A stretch of 64,000 bases of DNA from Pelagibacteraceae bacterium (lineage in GTDB: Bacteria; Pseudomonadota; Alphaproteobacteria; HIMB59; GCA-002718135). Each line of letters starts with the position of its first letter. The first letter of the stretch is position 1. The position numbers were made by a program, and so were the translations under genes. The stretch lies in the NCBI GenBank assembly GCA_002717485.1, contig PBDW01000024.1, forward strand, positions 1 through 64,000, written 5' to 3'. The notes beneath the pieces are model-generated. The model did no database searches and was not told the DNA's origin. It saw only the letters and a program-made list of their open reading frames with translations. Below, piece by piece: positions 52,949 to 63,849 of the stretch.

Positions 52949-55026
52949 TGGCACAATCTTTAAAAACAAAAAAAATTCAAAAGAACGATAATTCTGGTAT
53001 TTTTAAAATAGAAAGCTCATTTATTCCTAACGGAGATCAACCAAATGCAATAAAAAAACTAGTACATGGTATTAATAAAGGCGAAATGGAACAGGTATTA
53101 CTTGGGGTAACTGGATCTGGAAAGACTTTTACAATGGCTAAAATAATTGAATTTGTTCAACGTCCGACTTTGATAATGGCTCCAAACAAAACGTTAGCTG
53201 CACAACTATATGGTGAAATGAAAAGTCTATTTCCTAGCAATGCTATAGAATACTTTGTTAGTTATTATGATTATTATCAACCTGAAGCATATGTGCCAAG
53301 ATCTGATACATATATCGAAAAAGAGTCCTCTATAAATGAACAGATAGATCGTCTTCGTCACTCGGCAACAAGATCGCTTGTTGAAAGAAAAGATACAATT
53401 ATAGTTGCTTCTGTATCGTGTATTTATGGAATTGGTCCTGTTGAATCATATTCAAAAATGTCATTTGAATTAAAACAAGGTCAAAAAATAGACCAAAGTG
53501 AGATTATTAAAAAACTTGTAACACTTATGTATAAGAGGCGTGATATTGACTTCAGAAGAGGTTCTTTTAGAGTAAAAGGTGATGTGCTTGAAATCTTTCC
53601 TTCTCACTATGAAGATAAATCTTGGCGAATATCAATGTTTGGAAATGAAATAGAAAATATTTCTGAAAATGATCCTTTAACTGGTGAAAAAAATTTGGAA
53701 TTAAATTCTATCAAAATATATTCTAATTCTCATTATGTAACACCAAGACCAACTATCCAGAAGGCAGTTCAAAAAATTAAGGTTGACCTAAAAAATCAAA
53801 TTGATGTTTTCGAAAAAGAAAATAAATTACTCGAAAAACAACGCGTGGAAGAAAGAACTACTTTCGATTTAGAAATGATAGAAACAACAGGATCTTGCGC
53901 AGGAATTGAAAATTATTCAAGGTATTTGTCAGGAAGAAAGCCCGGCGAATATCCGCCCACATTATACGAATATATGCCTGAAGGATCTTTATTATTTGTA
54001 GATGAAAGTCATTTAACATGTGGTCAAATTTCAGGAATGTATAAAGGTGATTATTCCAGGAAATCAACCCTTGCAAATTATGGTTTTAGACTTCCTTCTT
54101 GCATAGACAATAGACCTTTAAAAAGAGAAGAATGGGATGCAATGAGGCCGCAAACTATTTTTGTAAGCGCCACGCCAGGAGAATATGAGTTACAAAAGAC
54201 AGGAGGTACTTTTGTTGAACAAATTATCAGACCAACTGGGCTTGTAGATCCTTTCTGCGAGGTAAAAACAACAGAAAATCAAATTGATGATTTAATTGAT
54301 GAATGTAAAGAAAAAATAAAAAATGGTTATAGAATTCTAATAACTACATTAACAAAAAAAATGTCTGAAGATCTTACAGAATATATGCATGAAAATAGTT
54401 TTAAAGTTCGTTATCTTCACTCTGACATAGATACAATAGAAAGAATTGGAATAATTAGAGACTTACGCTTGGGTGTCTTTGATATTTTAATTGGTATAAA
54501 TCTATTGCGTGAAGGATTAGATATTCCTGAATGTGCTTTGGTTGCAATACTTGATGCTGACAAAGAAGGATACCTTAGATCAAAAACTAGTCTAATACAA
54601 ACAATAGGAAGGGCTGCTAGAAATATAGATAGTAAAGTAATTATGTACGCTGATAGTATTACTAAAAGCATGAAAGAAGCTTTATCGGAAACAAACAGAC
54701 GAAGGGAAAAGCAGCTAAATTATAATAAAATAAATAATATAACCCCAGAAAGTATTAAAAAGAAGATTGATCAAATAATAGAAAGTACTCCGGAACAAGA
54801 TCATGTAACTGTTGAAATTAAAGACAAAAAACAACTTGTAGGTAAGAAGCTGAGTGATCACGTAAAAGATTTAGAAAAAATGATGCTAGAAAGTGCTGCT
54901 AAACTTGAATTTGAAAAAGCTGCTAGATTAAGAGATGAAATTAATAGACTTAAGGCAGAAGAAATTGGAGTCAAAAATATTTTTTTTAAAAATAAAAAAA
55001 GGGGAAGATTTTACAAAAATGCCTGA
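52948..55026 (+). CDS. uvrB: excinuclease ABC subunit UvrB
   Basis: LLGVTGSGKTFTMAKII, YYDYYQPEAYVPRSDTYIEK, C-terminal UVR motif. Confidence 0.98.
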   Translation: MAQSLKTKKIQKNDNSGIFKIESSFIPNGDQPNAIKKLVHGINKGEMEQVLLGVTGSGKTFTMAKIIEFVQRPTLIMAPNKTLAAQLYGEMKSLFPSNAIEYFVSYYDYYQPEAYVPRSDTYIEKESSINEQIDRLRHSATRSLVERKDTIIVASVSCIYGIGPVESYSKMSFELKQGQKIDQSEIIKKLVTLMYKRRDIDFRRGSFRVKGDVLEIFPSHYEDKSWRISMFGNEIENISENDPLTGEKNLELNSIKIYSNSHYVTPRPTIQKAVQKIKVDLKNQIDVFEKENKLLEKQRVEERTTFDLEMIETTGSCAGIENYSRYLSGRKPGEYPPTLYEYMPEGSLLFVDESHLTCGQISGMYKGDYSRKSTLANYGFRLPSCIDNRPLKREEWDAMRPQTIFVSATPGEYELQKTGGTFVEQIIRPTGLVDPFCEVKTTENQIDDLIDECKEKIKNGYRILITTLTKKMSEDLTEYMHENSFKVRYLHSDIDTIERIGIIRDLRLGVFDILIGINLLREGLDIPECALVAILDADKEGYLRSKTSLIQTIGRAARNIDSKVIMYADSITKSMKEALSETNRRREKQLNYNKINNITPESIKKKIDQIIESTPEQDHVTVEIKDKKQLVGKKLSDHVKDLEKMMLESAAKLEFEKAARLRDEINRLKAEEIGVKNIFFKNKKRGRFYKNA

Positions 55027-56047
55027 ATTTATAATATTTAAGGAAATAAATAAAACAGGGATCATAATACTAAACAGGCCCAAAGCGTTAAATGCATTAA
55101 ATCTAGAAATGGCAGTTAAATTAAAGAATCAACTAATGTTATGGAAAAAAGATCAAAATATAAAACGTGTGCTAATAAAAGGTAACCGATTTGCTTTTTG
55201 CGCAGGAGGCGACATTAAGTCTATATGCATCTCAAAAAAAAACTCATCTTTGAGAAAAAATTTTTTTAAGCAAGAGTATGAACTTAACTATCTAATTCAA
55301 TCTTTTTCTAAGCCTTACCTCGCAATATGGAATGGCGTAGTTATGGGTGGCGGAGTTGGATTATCAGTATATGGAAAATATAGGATTACCACAGAAAATG
55401 CAAAATTCGCTATGCCAGAATCTGCAATAGGTTTTTTTCCAGACGTAGGAACAAGCTACATCTTATCAAGGATGAAGAAATCAATGGGATTATTTATTGC
55501 TCTTACAGGATATATATTAAATTATTTTGAAATCTATAAATTGGGTCTTGCGAATAAATTTGTTGAAATGGACAATTTGGAAAATTTTGAAAAAAATTTT
55601 ATAGAAAATGGCAAAATAATAAGTAATTCAATAGATAATTTTTCTAACAATAAAAGTGAAATAATTAATAATATTGGTAGGATTAATAAACATTTTTCTA
55701 CTAAAAATATAAATAATATTTTTAATAATCTTATGAGTGATGATACGCCTTTTTCAAAAAAAATATTGGGTATTCTAGTTAAAAGATGCCCTATGAGTCT
55801 TGCTATAACTTTTGAGATGATTAACAGAGCGAAGAAAAAGAGCTTTAAAGATTGTTTACATATGGATTACCATTTAAGTCAAATTATGATCAACAGAAAA
55901 GACTTTGAAATTGGTGTTAACGAGGTATTAATTAATAAAACTTATAATCAAAAATGGGACCCTCCATTAATTAACGAAATTACTAGTAAAATTAAAGAAA
56001 ACTTTAATAATATATCGACAAAAAAACTCAATTTAGATATTGGATAA
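55019..56047 (+). CDS. enoyl-CoA hydratase/isomerase family, 3-hydroxyisobutyryl-CoA hydrolase-like
   Basis: LNRPKALNALNLEMA, FCAGGDIKSI, GGGVGLSVYGKYRI, PESAIGFFPDVGTSY; start trimmed to ATG 55019. Confidence 0.9.
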   Translation: MPEFIIFKEINKTGIIILNRPKALNALNLEMAVKLKNQLMLWKKDQNIKRVLIKGNRFAFCAGGDIKSICISKKNSSLRKNFFKQEYELNYLIQSFSKPYLAIWNGVVMGGGVGLSVYGKYRITTENAKFAMPESAIGFFPDVGTSYILSRMKKSMGLFIALTGYILNYFEIYKLGLANKFVEMDNLENFEKNFIENGKIISNSIDNFSNNKSEIINNIGRINKHFSTKNINNIFNNLMSDDTPFSKKILGILVKRCPMSLAITFEMINRAKKKSFKDCLHMDYHLSQIMINRKDFEIGVNEVLINKTYNQKWDPPLINEITSKIKENFNNISTKKLNLDIG

Positions 56048-56051
56048 TAAA

Positions 56052-58517
56052 ATGAATAAAAAAATTCCAGATAGTTCAAGAGTTGTTATAATAGGTGGGG
56101 GTGTGGCAGGTTGTTCGGTTGCATACCACCTAGCAAAAAGCGGCTGGAAAGATGTAACTTTATTAGAAAGAGATCAATTAACTTCAGGTTCAACATGGCA
56201 TGCTGCAGGTTTGATTGGCCAACTCGGAGCATCTGCAAGCATTACCAAGCTTAGAAAATACTCACTGGACCTTTATAAAAATCTTGAGAAAATAACAGGT
56301 CAATCTACAGGTTTAAAACAAAATGGTTCTGTAACTGTAGCAACAAACAACGACAGAATGCAAGAGTTGCTTAGGCAAGCTACAACGGCACAACTTTTTG
56401 ATGTTGATGTAGAAATTTTAGAAAAAAACAAAATTAGAGAACATTATCCAATAATTAATGATGATGATTTGGTTGGAGCTGTTCGTATGCCGATGGATGG
56501 GCAAGCAAATCCTGTTGATGTTACTCAAGCATTGGCAAAAGCTGCTCGTATGGAAGGAGCAAGAATTGTAGAGCACGCTCCAGTTAAAAAAATATTAATA
56601 AAGAATAAATCAATAGAAGGTGTAGAAACAAGTGAAGGAATTATTAAATGCGAATACATAGTCCTGGCAGCAGGTATGTGGTCAAGGCAAATTGGAAAGT
56701 CTATTAATGTTAATGTGCCCCTTTATCCTGATGAACATTTTTATATTTTAACCGAACCAATTGAGAATTTAACAAAAAATTTGCCAGTATTAAGGGATTA
56801 CAATAATTGCTTATACATTAAAGAAGATGCTGGAAAACTCCTAGTAGGATTGTTTGAACCAAATGCTAAGCCAGCTTTCACAAAGAATAATATTGTTCCT
56901 GATGATTTTTCCTTTGGAACTTTTTCTGATGACTGGGATCATTTTGAACCATATATGATGGCTGCAATAAAAAGAATTCCTGTTTTAGAAAAAGCTGGAA
57001 TAAGACAATTTTTAAATGGTCCTGAATCTTTTACCCCTGATAATAATTATATGCTTGGTGAAATTCCTGAAATTAAAAATTTTTTTGTTTGCTGTGGTTT
57101 TAATTCTATTGGGATAGTTAGTGCGGGTGGAGCCGGTAAAGTAACTGCGGAATGGATAATTAATGGTGGTATTCAAGAAGATTTGTTTAGTCTAGACGTA
57201 TCGCGTTTTGAGCCATGGCAGTCTGAGATAAAATATTTAGTTGAAAGATCTACGGAAACGTTGGGTAATTTATATGCGATGCACTGGCCTTATAAACAAT
57301 TTAAAACTGCAAGAAATATAAAATTACTTTCCTACCATGAAGAGCTAAAAAAAGAAGGTGCGTGTTTTGGTGTAGGTGCTGGATATGAAAGACCTTTATG
57401 GTATGCAAAAAATGATGAGGTTGCAGAAGATAAGTATAGCTTTAATTATCAAAACTGGTATCCGGCAGCAGAAAGAGAATCAAAGGCAACAAGAAATAAT
57501 GTAGCATTATTTGAATTAACTCCATTTGCTAAGTTTGAAATTACAGGCAAGGATTCTCATAAGGAGTTGCAAATTATTTGTTCAAACAACATTTCAAATA
57601 ACAAAGGTAAAACAACATACACACAGATGTTGAACAAGTATGGAGGAATTGAAGCTGATTTAAGCGTAACTTGCTTAGAAGAGGATAAATTTTTAATTAC
57701 AACTGGATCCGCAGTAAGATACCATGATAAACACTGGATAGAAAAAAATATAGGTTCAGGTTCACAGGCTAAACTAAGTGATGTCACCGAAGATTATAAT
57801 GTAATTGGAATCATGGGGCCAAACTCACGTAAATTATTATCTTTATTATCTTCAGAAAATTTTGAAACTATAAAATTTCCATTTGGAACTGGTAAAAATA
57901 TTTTTATAAATAATATAAAAATTTGGGCACAAAGATTATCTTATGTTGGTGAGCTTGGTTGGGAGTTATTTATACCAACAGAAAATGCTAAAGAAATATA
58001 TAAGATAATTACAAATATTGGCAAAAAGTATGAGTTAACTCACGCAGGTACACATACTATGGATATACTAAGAATGGAAAAAGGCTATTTACATTGGGGT
58101 CACGATATTTCGCCTGAAGAAAATCCATTTGAAGTGGGTCTAAATATGTTTGTGTCTTTCAAAAAAAGAGAAAAATTTATTGGCAGGGAAAAAATGGAAT
58201 CTATAGAAAAAAAAGGTTGTAATAAAAAATTAGTTTACTTGACTTTAGATCAAGAAAATAATCCTGGAAATCCTCTTTTACTTCATGAAGAACCTATTTA
58301 TATGGATGAGAAAATTGTAGGTAAAACTTCTTCTGGTCAATACTCATTTTATTATAAAAAAAGTATTTCTATGGGGCATATAACTCTTGCAGAAACATTT
58401 AATCTGAATGAAATTAAGAATAATAAGTTTGAAATTGAAGTTGCAAAAAAAAGATACCTCGCCCGTTTAAATATAGAGCCATTACATGACGCTAAAAACA
58501 TTCTTATCAGAAAATAA
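56052..58517 (+). CDS. dimethylglycine/sarcosine dehydrogenase-like FAD oxidoreductase with C-terminal GcvT domain
   Basis: IIGGGVAGCSVAYHLAKSGW, STWHAAGLIGQL, C-terminal folate-binding GcvT domain GELGWELFIP, LRMEKGYLHWGHDISPEENPFEVGL. Confidence 0.92.
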   Translation: MNKKIPDSSRVVIIGGGVAGCSVAYHLAKSGWKDVTLLERDQLTSGSTWHAAGLIGQLGASASITKLRKYSLDLYKNLEKITGQSTGLKQNGSVTVATNNDRMQELLRQATTAQLFDVDVEILEKNKIREHYPIINDDDLVGAVRMPMDGQANPVDVTQALAKAARMEGARIVEHAPVKKILIKNKSIEGVETSEGIIKCEYIVLAAGMWSRQIGKSINVNVPLYPDEHFYILTEPIENLTKNLPVLRDYNNCLYIKEDAGKLLVGLFEPNAKPAFTKNNIVPDDFSFGTFSDDWDHFEPYMMAAIKRIPVLEKAGIRQFLNGPESFTPDNNYMLGEIPEIKNFFVCCGFNSIGIVSAGGAGKVTAEWIINGGIQEDLFSLDVSRFEPWQSEIKYLVERSTETLGNLYAMHWPYKQFKTARNIKLLSYHEELKKEGACFGVGAGYERPLWYAKNDEVAEDKYSFNYQNWYPAAERESKATRNNVALFELTPFAKFEITGKDSHKELQIICSNNISNNKGKTTYTQMLNKYGGIEADLSVTCLEEDKFLITTGSAVRYHDKHWIEKNIGSGSQAKLSDVTEDYNVIGIMGPNSRKLLSLLSSENFETIKFPFGTGKNIFINNIKIWAQRLSYVGELGWELFIPTENAKEIYKIITNIGKKYELTHAGTHTMDILRMEKGYLHWGHDISPEENPFEVGLNMFVSFKKREKFIGREKMESIEKKGCNKKLVYLTLDQENNPGNPLLLHEEPIYMDEKIVGKTSSGQYSFYYKKSISMGHITLAETFNLNEIKNNKFEIEVAKKRYLARLNIEPLHDAKNILIRK

Positions 58518-59601
58518 ATATGCTGTATTAGCATTTACAGCATCATTAATTATAATAATAACCTTTGCAATTAATATTACATTATCAAAATACAACTACG
58601 ATTATTTTATAAATAAAATAGAGAGTCAGTATAATTTAAAGATAGAAAAAAAAGGTGACTATTCAATAATTTTTTTTCCAAAAATTATATTTAAACAAAA
58701 TAATATGGATATTTCAAAAAAATCTGAGAATTTTTCGATTTTTTTGCGAAATTTAAAGCTTGAAGCAATAAAAGAGTATTCAAACCTTAATAATACTAAT
58801 TTTAAACTTAATTCTCCGTCAACAGTTATTAATGGGATACCATTAAGAGATTTAAAAATGAATGGTAAATATAAAAAACAAGAAATTGAAATATCAAATT
58901 TATTTACATATATTAATGAAGGTGAATTGAATCTTACTGGCAAAATTAACACTGATAAAGAGACATCGTTTGACTTAACTGGAAATTTTACCAATATCTC
59001 TCTTACAACCTTATTAAGTCAAGCTCAGCTAATTGACTGGAAAAGACTAAGTTTTAAAATAAGATCAGATTTTGTTGTGAAATCAAAAGGAAAAACTGAA
59101 TATGAAATAATAAAAAATTTGAATGCAAATCTCCCAATTAAGGGGATTTTTTTGATTAATGCTACTCAAGAAGAAAGGTTTGGAACAGCTCTATTAAACT
59201 TATTAACAGAAAAAATTCCTGAAATATCAAAAATTAGCCAGTCCTTAGATTTTATTATCAGTAAATTTGCTGACATTCCTTCAAGAATTGAAGGGACAAT
59301 AATTATTGAAAATGGTGTGGTTAAAACTAATGAACTGTTTATTATTAATGATTACGCAAAGATGAGAGTTAATTTATTTTATAATATTTTACAAGATAAA
59401 ATTGATGGAAAACTATTTTTTTATAAAGAAGATAATATTTATTTAACAACTGAGATAAAAGGTAATATAAGAGACCCTAGTATTCTCGTTGGAGGACAAC
59501 CATTCATTACAAAAGATTCTGAAGAGCCTCTTGAAGATATAAAAAAAATTATTAATGAAGGAATAACAAATATTTTTCAAAAATTACTTGAAGAAAATTA
59601 A
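58486..59601 (+). CDS. AsmA family protein
   Basis: N-terminal TM, beta-rich body and C-terminal GTIIIENGVVKTNELFI motif; overlaps previous gene by 32 nt. Confidence 0.65.
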   Translation: MTLKTFLSENKYAVLAFTASLIIIITFAINITLSKYNYDYFINKIESQYNLKIEKKGDYSIIFFPKIIFKQNNMDISKKSENFSIFLRNLKLEAIKEYSNLNNTNFKLNSPSTVINGIPLRDLKMNGKYKKQEIEISNLFTYINEGELNLTGKINTDKETSFDLTGNFTNISLTTLLSQAQLIDWKRLSFKIRSDFVVKSKGKTEYEIIKNLNANLPIKGIFLINATQEERFGTALLNLLTEKIPEISKISQSLDFIISKFADIPSRIEGTIIIENGVVKTNELFIINDYAKMRVNLFYNILQDKIDGKLFFYKEDNIYLTTEIKGNIRDPSILVGGQPFITKDSEEPLEDIKKIINEGITNIFQKLLEEN

Positions 59602-59613
59602 TTTTTAAATATA

Positions 59614-60237
59614 ATGATAGTATTATACAGTTCACCAACTCCAAATGGCAGAAAGATCTCTATTTTACTAGAAGAGCTTGGCGTGCAGTATAAGGTTCAT
59701 CATATAAATTTAAAAAAAAAAGAACAATTTGATCCAAGTTTTTTAAGAATTTCTCCAAGTAACAAAATTCCTGCAATTGTTGATAATGAAAATAATCAAA
59801 ATGTTTTCGAATCTGGGGCAATATTATTATATTTATCTCATAAATATAGAAAATTTTTTAATTACAAAAAGGAATGGGAAACTTATTCTTGGCTTATGTA
59901 TCAAATGTCTGAAATTGGACCTATGCTCGGACAAGCTCATCAATTTTTATATTACAACCCGGGAAAGAGTAAATATACTGAAGACTTATATATGGAAAGA
60001 GCCTATAAAATTTATTCAAAGATCGATAAAATATTGGAATCAAGAAAATACATTGTAGATGAATACTCAATAGTCGATATTTCAATATGGCCATGGATTG
60101 CGAGATATGAGAGACAACGTATAAATATTGATAAATTTCCCAATATATTACAATGGTTTAAAACGATAGCTGCAAGACCCGCTGTTCAAAAGGGGTACAA
60201 CGTGGTTGGCGAAAAAGAAATAATACCTTTCAGTTGA
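59614..60237 (+). CDS. glutathione S-transferase family protein
   Basis: SPTPNGRKISILLEELGVQYKVHHINL, SPSNKIPAIVD, ESGAILLYLSHKY. Confidence 0.92.
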   Translation: MIVLYSSPTPNGRKISILLEELGVQYKVHHINLKKKEQFDPSFLRISPSNKIPAIVDNENNQNVFESGAILLYLSHKYRKFFNYKKEWETYSWLMYQMSEIGPMLGQAHQFLYYNPGKSKYTEDLYMERAYKIYSKIDKILESRKYIVDEYSIVDISIWPWIARYERQRINIDKFPNILQWFKTIAARPAVQKGYNVVGEKEIIPFS

Positions 60238-60351
60238 TTTATTGATTTTTTCATATAAGTAGTCCTACAAGTTTTGTATTGATTAAAAATATATATGATT
60301 ATTATTCTTACTTTTTTCACTACAATTAAATAGATCAAAAGAAAGGATCAG

Positions 60352-60555
60352 ATGCCTAACGGAAAAATTAAATGGTTTAATGAAAAAAAAGGATTTGGTT
60401 TCATTAAGCCAGAAGATGAAGATAAAGACATATTTGTTCATATTTCTGCTTTTGAAAAAGCTGGAATTGAATTTCTTAATGAAGGTGACGCCCTATCCTA
60501 CGAAGTTGCCGTAGAAAAAGGAAGACGAAAAGCCGTTAATCTTAAAAAGATATAA
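60352..60555 (+). CDS. cold-shock protein (CspA family)
   Basis: NGKIKWFNEKKGFGFIKPEDEDKDIFVHISAFE. Confidence 0.96.
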   Translation: MPNGKIKWFNEKKGFGFIKPEDEDKDIFVHISAFEKAGIEFLNEGDALSYEVAVEKGRRKAVNLKKI

Positions 60556-60581
60556 TATTAAATTTCAAAACAGTAAGTTTT

Positions 60582-61181
60582 TTATCCAATAAGGATTGAA
60601 AAAGCAGTAAGGATTAGTAATAGTGCCATAATCCATTCTGTGGTTTTTTTAATTTTGTTATTTTTTAAAAACCTTTTTATGCCTGATCCAAATAATGCCC
60701 AACAGGAAATGCAAGGAAGGTTAACTAAGTATGATATCAAAACAAGAAATAATATGGAGATTAATAAACTTTCTTCTCTTGGAAAAAATAAAGATACAGC
60801 TGTACCGCAAATAACCCAAGCTTTTGGATTAACAAATTGGAAAATTATTCCTTCATAAAATTTAAGAGGCTTTCCTGTTTCTTGCTCTCCAACTTGTAAT
60901 GAGCCAAAAATTTTCCATGCTAAATATACAAGATAAGCGGTACCTGCCCATTTTAATATTTCTTGTATAATAGGATACTGCTCAAATATCACACCAAGCC
61001 CTAAACACACTAATGTTAATTGTAATGCGTGACCTGTTGGAATACCGAATAAATGTGGTATGGTTCTTAAAAATCCAAACTTGATTCCAGAAACTGTTAG
61101 CATTGTATTATTTGGCCCAGGTGTTATGTACATTACTATATAATAACCTACAAGCGCTGCAAAAAGCTCAAGAGTTATCAT
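60582..61181 (-). CDS. LysE family translocator
   Basis: MYITPGPNNTMLTVSGIKFGFLRTIPHLFGIPTGH, GTAYLVYLAWKIF. Confidence 0.92.
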   Translation of the reverse strand: MITLELFAALVGYYIVMYITPGPNNTMLTVSGIKFGFLRTIPHLFGIPTGHALQLTLVCLGLGVIFEQYPIIQEILKWAGTAYLVYLAWKIFGSLQVGEQETGKPLKFYEGIIFQFVNPKAWVICGTAVSLFFPREESLLISILFLVLISYLVNLPCISCWALFGSGIKRFLKNNKIKKTTEWIMALLLILTAFSILIG

Positions 61182-61184
61182 AGT

Positions 61185-61670
61185 TTAATCTCTTAGATTA
61201 ATAAATTGGATAGGTTGATCAATCCTTAAATCATCAACAAGAGTCATAACGGCCTGGAGATCATCTCTTTTTTTTCCATCAATTCTAATTTCATTACCAA
61301 GAATTTTGGCTTGTACCTTCAATTTTGAGGATTTTACTGCATTAGTTATTTTTTTTGAGATAGTTTGCTCAATACCCTCTATTAAATCACAAATTTGTCT
61401 AACTGAATTTCCTGATCCTTTTTCTGCCAATCGTTTTTTTAAAACATTTGGTTGAACCTTACGTCTAACCAGATGTGTTAGAACTAGATCATTTACCTGT
61501 TTTAATTTCATTTCATCATCTGTTATTATTTTTATTTCCTTCTCATTCCTTTCTATAGATGTTTGTGATCCCTTAAAATCATACCGCTGGCCTATTTCTC
61601 GAAGGCAATTTGCCAGAGCATTGTCTATCTCCTGAAGATCTATGCGACTTACGATATCAAACGAAGGCAT
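61185..61670 (-). CDS. YajQ family (UPF0234) nucleotide-binding protein
   Basis: MPSFDIVSRIDLQEIDNALANCLREIGQRYDFKGSQTSIE. Confidence 0.95.
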   Translation of the reverse strand: MPSFDIVSRIDLQEIDNALANCLREIGQRYDFKGSQTSIERNEKEIKIITDDEMKLKQVNDLVLTHLVRRKVQPNVLKKRLAEKGSGNSVRQICDLIEGIEQTISKKITNAVKSSKLKVQAKILGNEIRIDGKKRDDLQAVMTLVDDLRIDQPIQFINLRD

Positions 61671-62711
61671 TTATTTAGATTTTCTTTCTTTTTCATTATC
61701 AACAAGCTTCAAGATAGTATCAGGAATACTTTTCTTAGGTGAAATTCCTAATTCTTTTAAGCTTTCGACTTTTTTTAATAAACTTCCTCGACCAGTTAAT
61801 CTATCCGTTGCCTGATTTATTTTTGAATTGGCATTTTCAATAGATTTTTTAACTTCTTCAAAGGCTTCAGTCATAAGCCTTGCCTTGTCATAAATTTCAT
61901 GCGCTCTTTCAACTATTGTTTGAGTATTCTTTGATTGTTGGTCAATTTTCCACATTTGATCTATAACAGTAATCATAACGGGTAAAGTTGATGGTCCTAC
62001 AATAACCACTTTATTTTTTCCAGCTTTTAAGATTATATCATTTCTCGCCGAAGCAGCTGCATGAAATGCCTCCTCATTAGGCATATACATTAAGACGGAA
62101 TCAAGGCTATTAATTCCCTGTAATTTTTCATAGTTTTTTTCTGAAAGATTACGAATATGTGATAGTACTGACTGTATATGATCTTTTAAATTGATATCTC
62201 TAGTCTGAGAGCCTTCATCATTTATATATCGATACCAAGCATCAAAAGAAATCTTACAATCAATGATTAATTGCTTACCTTCAGGCAAGTTAACAACAAA
62301 GTCTGGTTGTTTTGATTGACCGTCAATATCCTTATAATTCTTTTTAACATAATATTGTTTACCTTCAGTCCATCCATATCCTTGAAAAAGAATTTCCAAA
62401 CCCATCTCACCCATCTTGCCCTGATACCTATTTCCACCAACCAGAGCGTTTTTTAATCCAATTGTATCAGAATTAATTAAATCAACTGATTTTTGAATGT
62501 TTCTTGTGAGCTCCTCAAAAACACCAATTTTTTTGCTCTCTTCATTTTTTTGTTCTTGAAATATTTTTTTTAAATCATCAATACTTTGTTTTAGAAAAAA
62601 TATTTCCTTATCAGGGTCTCGGTATCCATTTTTTTTTCTTAAAGTCCAATAAAGAATTGATGCAATGATTATTCCTGCTACAAAAGAAAAAATTATATAT
62701 GTTATGAACAT
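61671..62711 (-). CDS. rmuC: DNA recombination protein RmuC
   Basis: G.MGE.GLEILFQGYGWTEGKQYYVKKNY, QPDFVVNLPEGKQLIIDCKISFDAWYRY, GPSTLPVMI. Confidence 0.92.
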   Translation of the reverse strand: MFITYIIFSFVAGIIIASILYWTLRKKNGYRDPDKEIFFLKQSIDDLKKIFQEQKNEESKKIGVFEELTRNIQKSVDLINSDTIGLKNALVGGNRYQGKMGEMGLEILFQGYGWTEGKQYYVKKNYKDIDGQSKQPDFVVNLPEGKQLIIDCKISFDAWYRYINDEGSQTRDINLKDHIQSVLSHIRNLSEKNYEKLQGINSLDSVLMYMPNEEAFHAAASARNDIILKAGKNKVVIVGPSTLPVMITVIDQMWKIDQQSKNTQTIVERAHEIYDKARLMTEAFEEVKKSIENANSKINQATDRLTGRGSLLKKVESLKELGISPKKSIPDTILKLVDNEKERKSK

Positions 62712-63808
62712 TAAATTGTTACAGTCTCCCCAATACTTGTCCTAATAATTTGATTATCATTATAGCCTAATTTTATGGCTTCTTGACGAAATCTTATTGG
62801 CGGCTCCCATAAATCTTCTGCAGAAAGCCTTATTGTTCCCCAATGCATACCTAAAATCTTATTGCTGCCAATTATTTTTGTAACCTTAGCCGCCTCTTCT
62901 GGCGTTACATGAGATGTTTGCATCATTTCTCTAGGTTCATAAGCACCAATTGGAACTATAGATAGTTCAAAAGGGCCTGCCTTTTTTCTAATTTCAGAAA
63001 AAACATCGCCATATGCTATATCCCCAGAAAAATATATATTGGTATTTTTAGCTCTAATAGAATATCCACACCATAAAGTTGAATTTCTTTCTTGTCCTAA
63101 CCTTCTAGACCAATGAACCGCAGGCAAAGATTTAATTATTGTACCATTAATTTCTTTTTTATCATACCAATCTACTTCCGTTACTTTGTTATAGCCCTGT
63201 TTTACAATAATAGACTTAAGATTAAGCGGTGCGAATACTTCTATATTTTTTTTATCCTTAATTTTTTTTAATGTTTTTGTATCCAAATGATCATAATGAT
63301 TATGACTAATTAATATTATATCAATCTTTGGAAGCTTATTAACTCTAATACCAGGCCTTACAAATCTTTTAGGACCAATACGTGTTGGTCCGGCGTAATC
63401 AGAAAGAAAGGGGTCGGTGAGTATAACGGTGTTATAAATCTTAATTATAAAAGATGCGTGCCCCAGCCACGTGACAGAGACTGGATTATTATTGGAGTAA
63501 TATTGATTAAGAGCCTCTTGTTCTGAAATTGAATGATTAGGGGGAATATAGTCTGGCATTTGATCTTTTCCAAAAATCTTTTTCTTAATTATGCCTTCAT
63601 AAAAAAACTTAAAAAAATTTCCATGATTTCTAACCTTGCTCCAATCACGTGAGGGGCTGCCGGGTGGGTTTCTGAATGTCCCGTCAGGCAAATGATGATA
63701 TGGCTTTGTTTCCATTGAATTGAGTATTTTTATATATCTAAAAGAAAATAATGCAATTATCAAAAAAAGGAATTTTTTTAAAATTGATCGACGATGATAT
63801 TTTTTCAT
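62711..63808 (-). CDS. MBL fold metallohydrolase (NAPE-PLD-like)
   Basis: VTWLGHASFIIKI, TDPFLSDYAGPTRIGPKRFVRPG, ISHNHYDHLD, YFSGDIAYG, LGMHWGTI. Confidence 0.9.
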   Translation of the reverse strand: MKKYHRRSILKKFLFLIIALFSFRYIKILNSMETKPYHHLPDGTFRNPPGSPSRDWSKVRNHGNFFKFFYEGIIKKKIFGKDQMPDYIPPNHSISEQEALNQYYSNNNPVSVTWLGHASFIIKIYNTVILTDPFLSDYAGPTRIGPKRFVRPGIRVNKLPKIDIILISHNHYDHLDTKTLKKIKDKKNIEVFAPLNLKSIIVKQGYNKVTEVDWYDKKEINGTIIKSLPAVHWSRRLGQERNSTLWCGYSIRAKNTNIYFSGDIAYGDVFSEIRKKAGPFELSIVPIGAYEPREMMQTSHVTPEEAAKVTKIIGSNKILGMHWGTIRLSAEDLWEPPIRFRQEAIKLGYNDNQIIRTSIGETVTI

Positions 63809-63849
63809 TTGAAAAACTTTTTATACTAGATAATATAACAGTAATATAA

